This document shows, in pieces, positions 33,001-39,130 of a stretch of DNA of 64,000 bases. The notes under the pieces were generated by a model, which was given only the letters and a program-made list of their open reading frames with translations, was not told the DNA's origin and did no database searches. The position numbers and the translations under genes are program-made. Source of the stretch: Chitinophaga eiseniae (GTDB taxonomy: Bacteria; Bacteroidota; Bacteroidia; Chitinophagales; Chitinophagaceae); assembly GCF_012641265.1 (NCBI RefSeq), contig NZ_JABAHZ010000002.1, positions 1,178,001-1,242,000 of the forward strand, given 5' to 3'. The stretch's first letter is position 1. Every line of letters starts with the position of its first letter.

Positions 33001-35653
33001 TGCCATCCACATCTACCAGTTCAATTGTATGCGGCCGGTCGGTGAGCAACATACCGGTAGTGCGGTCGCCAGCCGGCATGCGCAGCCCTGCATAGGAAGT
33101 ATAAGGGTTATAAGGCATGGAGAAATGGTCGATACTGAAATCGCCCCCGGGTTCAAATACTTTTACTTCAAAGTTCGCCTTCAGCTGGCCTGGAGGCAGT
33201 TTGCCCAATTGTATATCGGCGTTTACAGGTGCGCTGCCGTTGTCGTTCAGGGCGCCTTCGAAGATGGTTTTATTTTCCGCGCCGAAGCGGTTTACCGGGT
33301 CGTCGAAGGAATAATCTGCAAAGTTTTTAAAGCTGGTGGTTTGCTCGGTGAGCGATACATCTACCTTCGCTTTCAGGTGCTGCGCGGTAGCGCCAAAGAG
33401 CCACATGGCCGACAAGGTGCCGGTGGCGCCGGTTTTGGAGAGGGCAGTCTGGCTGCCGAAATCCATTTTTATTTTCAGCCGGTTCGGTTTCACGGTTTCC
33501 ACGCGTACATTCTTCTGGAAGGTAGCGCCGCCCACTTTTACTTTAGCTACCCAGCTGCCGGTAGGATCGTCAGGGCCGGTGGCTGTAGCAAAGCTATAGA
33601 ACCCGTTGAGCCCCTGGTGCTGGTTAATGCGTTTATAGAGCTGTCCTTTCGGATTGTATAACTCCATGGTAACGGGGTGGTCTGCCGGGAGTTTCTGTCC
33701 TTTATCTTCCAGTATAAAGGTGAGATAGATAGAATCGCCGGGGCGCCATACGCCGCGTTCACCGTACAGGAAGCCTTTGATACCGTTTTGTACCTCTTCT
33801 CCTTTTACGTCGAAGCGGCTTAATGGCAGCGAGCTTCCATCGTCGAGCTTGAGGTAACCTCTTTCATGATCTTTCTTGGCGATGAGGAGGTAGGGCTTGC
33901 GTTTCAGCTCAAAGGAGGCCAGGCCTTCCCCATCGCTCTTGGTTTTGAAGATCACCTGGTTTTGGTAATCGAGCAGTTCCAGGTCAACGCCTATCATTGG
34001 CTTGGTATCGCGTATATCGGTTACGGCTACCAGCATGCTGTTGTCATTACCTCTTTTGGCGATGAGGCCAATGTTGGAAGCAATGATATTGCGGGATGCC
34101 CATTTGTCTTTGCTGTAGTAGGAATTAGAGCAGGCATCATTGCGGCGGTCCCAGTTATAACCGTAGGGATAGTAGCTATCGTAGCGTTGCCAGAAGGAGT
34201 CGTCGTCATCAATTTTTTCGCCGCCGCCATAGTATTCATCTTCTCCTTCTTCGTCTGAGTAGCTGCTGTTGTCGCTGTTTTTGGAGGTATCAGCGGAGCA
34301 GGCGGTCATGGCATACGATTTACGGAAGCCGATGGTGATGCGGTAAATAGCACCTGGCTCGGTGCGCAGCATTTTGTCGAGGTCGAGGAAGAAGCGGTTC
34401 TTTTTGTGCAGGTTGAGCGACTTATCCACATCGAGGCGGATGGTTTTTTCCACTACGGGTTTGCCTACACGCCGCAGTTCCTGGCTGCCGTCGAGGTCAT
34501 TGCGTTGCAGGTATTGCGGTACATTGTTTTCATAGATTTTGATAATGGAAACGTCTACCGCATTGAGGTTTACGGCTTCGAAGGGCATTACCAGCTTGTT
34601 GCTTTCCGGGAGGATCACGCCTTTACCGGGAATGCTGACAGAAGGCAATGTATTTTCAAAATTCACATTGGCGCTGAATGTGTGGCCTAATCGTTTATCC
34701 GTGATGTTGAGTACGCCTTCGTTAACGATCACGTTGTAGTTGCCTTCCAGTCTTACGGGGGCATATACGCTTACTTCGCTGCCATCGATGGTGTAACGGA
34801 GATCGCTCTGGCCGGAGATACCGATCAATCCTTCCAGGGTTTGCGCTACGCTGATCGGATCGGAGAACTGTACCAGCAGGTGTTGTTCCGGGTCGGAAAG
34901 GGCTTTAACCGCCAATACTTTAAAGTCGCCTACAGCAGGTACTTCTATGGTTGTTTTACCTTCATTGTCTACTTTGAGGGGGGCGCCATTCCAATGGAGC
35001 TCCAGGTTGCGGCTAATATTACCGCGTGCAATATTGGCAATGGTAAAACGGGAGGTACGCTCGGTAGCATTATGTTGCCAGGTAACAGGTAAATTTTTCC
35101 CGGCGTATTGTGCACCGAGTATTTTTTCGATGGTTTGGGGATCTTCCACATCGGCGGTATAGATAGCGCCGGTGAGGCTCATTTGATCGAGTGTATTGTT
35201 GGTACTGGCTTTCAGTCCGAAGTTTTCTACAGAGAAAGCCGGTTTGATAATTTTAAATTCAAAATCGAAAGATTTAAGTTCTTTGGGAACCTCCAGTATT
35301 TTGCCCAATTTAAAGGTAGCCTGGTAGGTTTTGCCGGGTTGCAGGTTTTCATCTGGCCTGAATTCAATGGTGGTGGCATCTATCCAATAGGATTTACCCT
35401 TGATGGAGGGAGAAAATTCAAAGATTTCCTTCTCCAGTGGTTCGTTCTGGGTGTGGGTAATATTGGTTTGGCCTGTAAGGTGAATGCGGACAGCACTTTG
35501 TTTGGAAATGATCCCGGCCGTATATGCCTCGATATACCTGGCAAATTCGGGGTTCATTTCTTTACGTGTGCTCCGGCAACCACTGACAATAAACAGGATA
35601 GCCATGAAAAAGAGCAATGCAGCTACAACAGGGAGCCGTTTGATTGGGTGCAT
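30065..35653 (-). CDS. Alpha-2-macroglobulin family lipoprotein with thioester
   Basis: A 1862-residue periplasmic lipoprotein of the bacterial alpha-2-macroglobulin (YfhM/ECAM) family, thought to trap invading proteases. The lipobox is VSGC with C26. MG-type beta-sandwich domains fill the N-terminal two thirds (for example KGFLYGERGVWRPGDSIYLT). The thioester motif is present as C1410-I-E-Q1413 in HGCIEQTTS, so covalent trapping should be possible. The thioester-domain helical barrel follows (INRLKSFQTSDGGFSYWPGE). Odd: a low-complexity acidic/Tyr insert near residues 455-525 (SYSDEEGEDEYYGGGEKIDD). Its usual partner pbpC lies downstream on the same strand but about 8 kb away. The ABC gene upstream is 65 bases off. 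Confidence 0.93.
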   Translation of the reverse strand: MHPIKRLPVVAALLFFMAILFIVSGCRSTRKEMNPEFARYIEAYTAGIISKQSAVRIHLTGQTNITHTQNEPLEKEIFEFSPSIKGKSYWIDATTIEFRPDENLQPGKTYQATFKLGKILEVPKELKSFDFEFKIIKPAFSVENFGLKASTNNTLDQMSLTGAIYTADVEDPQTIEKILGAQYAGKNLPVTWQHNATERTSRFTIANIARGNISRNLELHWNGAPLKVDNEGKTTIEVPAVGDFKVLAVKALSDPEQHLLVQFSDPISVAQTLEGLIGISGQSDLRYTIDGSEVSVYAPVRLEGNYNVIVNEGVLNITDKRLGHTFSANVNFENTLPSVSIPGKGVILPESNKLVMPFEAVNLNAVDVSIIKIYENNVPQYLQRNDLDGSQELRRVGKPVVEKTIRLDVDKSLNLHKKNRFFLDLDKMLRTEPGAIYRITIGFRKSYAMTACSADTSKNSDNSSYSDEEGEDEYYGGGEKIDDDDSFWQRYDSYYPYGYNWDRRNDACSNSYYSKDKWASRNIIASNIGLIAKRGNDNSMLVAVTDIRDTKPMIGVDLELLDYQNQVIFKTKSDGEGLASFELKRKPYLLIAKKDHERGYLKLDDGSSLPLSRFDVKGEEVQNGIKGFLYGERGVWRPGDSIYLTFILEDKGQKLPADHPVTMELYNPKGQLYKRINQHQGLNGFYSFATATGPDDPTGSWVAKVKVGGATFQKNVRVETVKPNRLKIKMDFGSQTALSKTGATGTLSAMWLFGATAQHLKAKVDVSLTEQTTSFKNFADYSFDDPVNRFGAENKTIFEGALNDNGSAPVNADIQLGKLPPGQLKANFEVKVFEPGGDFSIDHFSMPYNPYTSYAGLRMPAGDRTTGMLLTDRPHTIELVDVDGNGNLTSGSREVQVELYKIKWRWWWDESEQEDFSNFTQDSYNQLLSKETVTLQNGKGKWDLRVNSPDWGRYLVRVKDLQSGHTAGKAVYIDWPGWAERMQKENPAEASMLVFTSDKQNYKTGEDINLTIPSSEGGRGLISIESGSKVLKSYWITTKQGQTTFKFKAEKNMTPNIYVNVSLLQPHAQTLNDLPIRMYGTIPISVEDPGTILKPVISMPDKLKPETEASISISESNGKAMTYTIAIVDEGLLDLTRFKTPDPHSSFYAREALGVKTWDLFDYVIGAWGADMDRILSIGGDEGLNKNAGSAKANRFKPVVKYMGPFYLKSGQKQTHKFKLPPYIGSVKAMVVAGQDGAYGTAEKTVAVKKPLMLLTTAPRVLGPSETIQLPVTVFGLEPSIRNASVTLSTSPLLEIVGEHTKTVTFSQPGEQIVYFDVKVKPLTGVAKIKVVAASGAERAEENVELNVRNPNPVITNIIENTLEGNKSWQSAFSPVGMAGTNSGVLEVSTIPSLNLGKRLQFLIGYPHGCIEQTTSGVFPQLVLNQLMDLKESQLAEIDRNVKAGINRLKSFQTSDGGFSYWPGEGNSDEWGTNYGGHFLIEAQAQGYTLPPGLLDQWKKYQRNKAGTWAPSTLNFYGGDLTQSYRLYLLALAKSPELGAMNRLKEFKYLSAPAKWRLAAAYKLAGQPEVAQSLVRGLSTEVKPYQQLGGTFGSDLRDKAMILETLTILGQRTTANDMVKQVAAHLSQNDQWYSTQTTAYALIAVAKYCGNNKGGSKMSFSYTLNGAKGNVNGQSFVTQVPVTFNGAAGSVSIQNNGQNVLYVRLILQGQPDAGQEPVATNNPDVLGMQVSYSTRDGKPLDPSTLRQGSDFMATVTLTNPGKRGYYEQMALSQIFPSGWEILNTRLMENDSAFHSSPSTYMDIRDDRVYTYFNIEENKKRTYNVLLNAAYLGRYYLPATSCEAMYDNTIHAFQPGKWIEVVK

Positions 35654-35709
35654 CAGTAAGGAGAATTAGGGTGATTAACTGGTGCGAATGTCGGGAAAAT
35701 TCTTTAGAA

Positions 35710-35732
35710 AGCAGAAAGCTAGGCTTTCTGCT
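35710..35732. repeat. Short hairpin around the ABC gene stop codon
   Basis: AGCAGAAAGC (35710-35719) and GCTTTCTGCT (35723-35732) are perfectly complementary; the stop codon of the minus-strand ABC gene lies at 35719-35721. The arm AGCAGAAAGC is the same heptamer unit (AAGCAGA AAGC) found in palindromes B and C, so this may be a minimal member of that family. Confidence 0.6.
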
Positions 35733-37239
35733 CCCCTTTGTCAAGCCGGATATATTTATCGACACAGGCCGGTAGCTCTTCTTCATAGTGGGTAACGTAG
35801 ATGAGGGTTACGGCCATATGATCACAGAGTTGTTCTATTACTTTCTTAAAGTGCATTTTTTGTTGGGCGTCCAGTCCCTGGCAAGGTTCATCGAAGATGA
35901 GCAGGGGCGGATTTTTTACCAGCGCCCGGGCCAGCAGCGTTAATCGCTGGGCACTTTCGGATACCTGTTTAAACGGTGTTTTTTCGTGCTCCGAAATGTT
36001 GAGTACACTCATCCATTCACGGGCCATTTGTACCTGCTCCGGTGTAGCAGGACGGGTACTACCAATTACATCGGTAAACCCAGAGCAAATTACCTGCAGG
36101 CAGTTGTCGCGGGAAGTAAAATACTGGTGCAGTTCCGGGGATACGAAGCCTATTTTTTTCTTTATATCCCAGATACTTTCCCCTGAGCCGCGCTTGCGGT
36201 CGAAGAGCCATAGTTTATTAGCGTACGCCTGGGGGTTATCACCATTTACGAGGCTCAGTAAAGTAGATTTTCCCGCACCGTTAGGACCCAATAGTGCCCA
36301 CTTCTCATTAGGTTTTACCACCCAGTTGATGTTGTGGAGGATGGTGTTTTCACCATATTTAATATGGATGTTTTCCATCCTGACAATGGTGTCGAAGGTA
36401 GCTTGCGGACTATTTTGCACCAGCGTATTTATTTTATCTGCTGCTATGGCCGGGAGTTGTATTTCCTGGATAGCCGGTAATGGCAGTTGTACAAATTCCT
36501 GGCGTGTATACTTGCCTGTTATACTCCCATTATCGAGGGTGAGCACGTGGGTAATATGTTCAGGGATTTCATGGGGAGAAGTAGCCAATACCACAGTGGT
36601 ACCACCGGCAATGATTTCATTGATCATAGCACTGAAGTCTTTGCGTGCCTGTACATCCAGTCCTATATAGGGATTGTCGAGCATCAGCAAGGGAGGCTGT
36701 TGCAGCAAAGCTTTGGCAATCATTACCCGGCGGGTTTCACCATTGGATAGTTTGATCAGTCTTTTTTCCATCAGCGGCGTTATGCGCAGGGCATTGATCA
36801 GTGGTGGAGTAGCCGTAATTTCCAGGTATTCCATCACCGTAGGCGAATTATCTGCATCCATACTGTTGAAGCGCTGCTGATAGTAGAAGTCGGTGGTAGT
36901 ATTGGAAAGGTTGCGGAAAGTATGATGATGTCCTACCATCGCTATCAGGTTGCGATAATTGAACCAGGGATCAGTGATGGTATGCTCCCGGCACCAGTCG
37001 TCATAAAAGTGGTAATGAATGCTACCATTTATTACATTGAATTTACCGAGAATGGTATTTAACAAAGCTGTTTTGCCGGAGCCACTGGGGCCGGTGATGG
37101 CCCACTGTTCACCTTTGCTGATTTGCCAGTTGAGGGTATTGAATAGTGTTTTGTCGAGATATCTGACGGTGATATGTTCCAGGGAGAGGAAGGGTATTTG
37201 TTGGTGTGTCATGATTGTACGATTGGGCTCAATATTCAT
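35719..37239 (-). CDS. Tandem ABC ATPase, ModF-like
   Basis: A 506-residue soluble protein with two ABC domains. NBD1: Walker A GPSGSGKTA (about 49-57), signature LSNGETRR, Walker B LLMLDNPYIGLD. NBD2: Walker A GPNGAGKST, Walker B LLIFDEPCQGLD, and a switch His in YVTHYEEE. This layout matches ModF/PhrA, a molybdate-locus ATPase of unclear function, rather than EF-3/Uup proteins. The second signature reads VSESAQRL instead of LSGGQ, and NBD1 Walker B ends LDNP not DEP, so the two sites differ and one may be inactive. No membrane partner is adjacent. Start may be the ATG at 37239 or at 37212. Confidence 0.85.
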   Translation of the reverse strand: MNIEPNRTIMTHQQIPFLSLEHITVRYLDKTLFNTLNWQISKGEQWAITGPSGSGKTALLNTILGKFNVINGSIHYHFYDDWCREHTITDPWFNYRNLIAMVGHHHTFRNLSNTTTDFYYQQRFNSMDADNSPTVMEYLEITATPPLINALRITPLMEKRLIKLSNGETRRVMIAKALLQQPPLLMLDNPYIGLDVQARKDFSAMINEIIAGGTTVVLATSPHEIPEHITHVLTLDNGSITGKYTRQEFVQLPLPAIQEIQLPAIAADKINTLVQNSPQATFDTIVRMENIHIKYGENTILHNINWVVKPNEKWALLGPNGAGKSTLLSLVNGDNPQAYANKLWLFDRKRGSGESIWDIKKKIGFVSPELHQYFTSRDNCLQVICSGFTDVIGSTRPATPEQVQMAREWMSVLNISEHEKTPFKQVSESAQRLTLLARALVKNPPLLIFDEPCQGLDAQQKMHFKKVIEQLCDHMAVTLIYVTHYEEELPACVDKYIRLDKGEQKA

Positions 37240-37303
37240 CTATCGGGTATAAAATTAACAGGATTATTGAAAGCATCTTATATTTTTATACGAAATTGAG
37301 GTT

Positions 37304-37768
37304 ATGAACTGGAAGATAAAATCCTTTGAGGAGCTTAGCACAACAGAACTCTACGCTATTTTGCGTTTGAGGAGCGAGGTGTTTGTGGTGGAGCAAAATT
37401 GTGCGTACCAGGACCTCGACAATACCGATCAGCTGGCGCTGCACCTGATGGGTACTGATGATACCGGTCGGTTGCTGGCCTATACGCGGCTTTTTCAGCC
37501 GGGCATCAAGTACCAGGAAGCTTCTATCGGGAGAGTGATTACCTCTCCGCTGGCGAGGGGCACAGGCGCTGGCCGGGAGCTGATGGAGCGGTCGATCGCC
37601 ATGGTGCAGCAGCAATTTGGAACCGTACCTATCAAGATCGGTGCTCAGCAATACCTGCAACGTTTTTATACTTCGCTGGGTTTTGAACAAACCAGCGATA
37701 CTTACCTGGAAGATGGTATTCCTCACATCGAGATGGTGAGGAGCGCCCACGGTACTCATACCGTATAA
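37304..37768 (+). CDS. elaA: ElaA-like GNAT acetyltransferase
   Basis: A 154-residue protein of the GNAT superfamily. The ElaA signatures are present: LYAILRLRSEVFVVEQNCAYQD near the N-terminus (res 16-37), IGRVITSPLARGTGAGRELM (acetyl-CoA-binding R/QxxGxG loop), and the C-terminal YLEDGIPHIEM. The substrate of ElaA is not established. It is divergent from the ABC gene over 64 bases and ends at a strong hairpin. Confidence 0.9.
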   Translation: MNWKIKSFEELSTTELYAILRLRSEVFVVEQNCAYQDLDNTDQLALHLMGTDDTGRLLAYTRLFQPGIKYQEASIGRVITSPLARGTGAGRELMERSIAMVQQQFGTVPIKIGAQQYLQRFYTSLGFEQTSDTYLEDGIPHIEMVRSAHGTHTV

Positions 37769-37774
37769 TGCCAG

Positions 37775-37816
37775 CGGGGGAAACTGGTACGGATATCTCC
37801 ACACCGGTTTCCCCCG
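37775..37816. terminator. Hairpin terminator between elaA and the DUF6048-like gene
   Basis: CGGGGGAAAC (37775-37784) pairs perfectly with GTTTCCCCCG (37807-37816). On plus it is followed by ATTATTTATTT. It serves converging genes. Confidence 0.7.
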
Positions 37817-37841
37817 ATTATTTATTTCTCTCCCGAAAAAC

Positions 37842-38666
37842 TTACCGCTTCGGTATTTTCTTTTGTTTTATTTCCACTTTAGGTGCATGTTCCTTCAGCC
37901 TGTAGAAAGGAATAACATAGGAAATGGTGTATTGTACATCAAATACCGCTCTTTTGGAGCCACTGCCAAAGCCGGGTATTACCAGTGGCGATATTTCATC
38001 TGTTTTTACGCTATTGATCAGGATACGTTCACGTATATTCCAGCCCATAAAGAAATTCTTCAGCACTTCTGCTTTCAGGCCTACCAGCAATTCCACCCAA
38101 TGGGCGTTGACATTGGTTTTAGGCACGCTGCCACTCAGGTGATCGCCCCAATAGGGACTGTTGATGGAATAAGTAGGTACGGAATAGTTGAAATGTGAAA
38201 ACCCATAGCGGATACCGCCGTAGAAGATATTCTTTTCAGTAGGGTATTGTCTTTTCAGAAAATTATAATCTACTCCTAATGTTACGAACATACCGTTTCC
38301 TTTATAGGTGTAGGTAGAATCGCTATAGGGCGTATTGGCATATCCGCCTTCAAAGGCCGCATACAGGTTGCTGTTGATGCGGGCATCTGCAACGATAGTC
38401 ACTTCTTTTCTATAAGGGTAATAGATGGCAGAAACGATACGGCTAAGATCCACGCCTATCCGCAGGCCACCCGGAATATACCAGGAGCTGTCTTTAAGCG
38501 GTATGGCCATTTTTTTAGCAGTATCCACCACTGCTTTGTGGGTGGTATCTGCCAGGATGGCCTTATGTATGCTATCCCGTTTAGCTGCTGCCGGTTGCTG
38601 GGCCGATACAGCGAGGCTGCAAAGGATACTACTGATTAAAGAAAAACAAAGTAAGATGCGTGTCAT
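37842..38666 (-). CDS. Exported beta-rich protein, DUF6048-like
   Basis: A 274-residue protein with a signal peptide (MTRILLCFSLISSILCSLAVSAQ). A charged linker follows, then alternating beta segments with aromatic ends (YKGNGMFVTLGVDYNFLKRQ, NIFYGGIRYGFSHFNY) and an FDVQYTISYVIPFY stretch, suggesting an outer-membrane beta-barrel. It resembles Bacteroidota proteins annotated DUF6048. Its start overlaps the end of the upstream lipoprotein gene by 38 bases in another frame, so translation is probably coupled. Function unknown. The pair lies directly behind uvrA. Confidence 0.7.
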   Translation of the reverse strand: MTRILLCFSLISSILCSLAVSAQQPAAAKRDSIHKAILADTTHKAVVDTAKKMAIPLKDSSWYIPGGLRIGVDLSRIVSAIYYPYRKEVTIVADARINSNLYAAFEGGYANTPYSDSTYTYKGNGMFVTLGVDYNFLKRQYPTEKNIFYGGIRYGFSHFNYSVPTYSINSPYWGDHLSGSVPKTNVNAHWVELLVGLKAEVLKNFFMGWNIRERILINSVKTDEISPLVIPGFGSGSKRAVFDVQYTISYVIPFYRLKEHAPKVEIKQKKIPKR

Positions 38667-39105
38667 TACTGCTGATTACTGACTTATTATTAATCTGGAG
38701 ATCGTTGATGGTATGCCGGGTAGCGATAACGGTATCCAGTGTGAAGTAGGTACCAAAACCGCAACCGGGAGATATAAAATGCTTTGCACGTGTATACCTT
38801 ACGGTTATAGTGTCTGCTACCAGTGAGGAATCTACCTTCAGGTAATACTGGCTGCTGTCGGCTACCGGGGAGAGCGGAAAAAAGAGATTGCCCAGCGGTT
38901 GCCTTTTGTAAATGCTATCCTTGCCCAGGGCAAAAGCCGTTACTTTGGGCATGATGGTATCTCTCACTATTCCCTGGCTATCGCGGGAAAAGTGAATATG
39001 AAGACTGTTGCTTAATGTCTGGTCACATACTTTCGTTTCATTTTCGCAGGCGATGAAGCCGGCGAAAATGAAACAGGTAAGTAGTATTTGGTAAATGCTT
39101 TTCAT
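38629..39105 (-). CDS. Small lipoprotein, DUF6452-like
   Basis: A 158-residue lipoprotein from the ATG at 39105 (an in-frame start at 39126 is less likely because it moves the signal peptide inward). The signal MKSIYQILLTCFIFAGFIAC ends in a lipobox with Cys as lipidated residue. The body has a conserved-looking beta pattern and two Cys (VCDQTL, PGCGFGTYF). It resembles Bacteroidota DUF6452 proteins, which are typically encoded with a DUF6048 protein, as here. It starts 25 bases after uvrA. Function unknown. Confidence 0.7.
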   Translation of the reverse strand: MKSIYQILLTCFIFAGFIACENETKVCDQTLSNSLHIHFSRDSQGIVRDTIMPKVTAFALGKDSIYKRQPLGNLFFPLSPVADSSQYYLKVDSSLVADTITVRYTRAKHFISPGCGFGTYFTLDTVIATRHTINDLQINNKSVISSNDTHLTLFFFNQ

Positions 39106-39130
39106 GCTTGTTAATGCAGTTGGCAAGATA

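Noticed and set aside
32222..33661. Long open frame of 479 codons on the plus strand inside the a2M gene
   Set aside because: It is antisense to a well-supported coding region, its translation is rich in aromatic residues without any domain, and it follows from the codon bias of the real gene.
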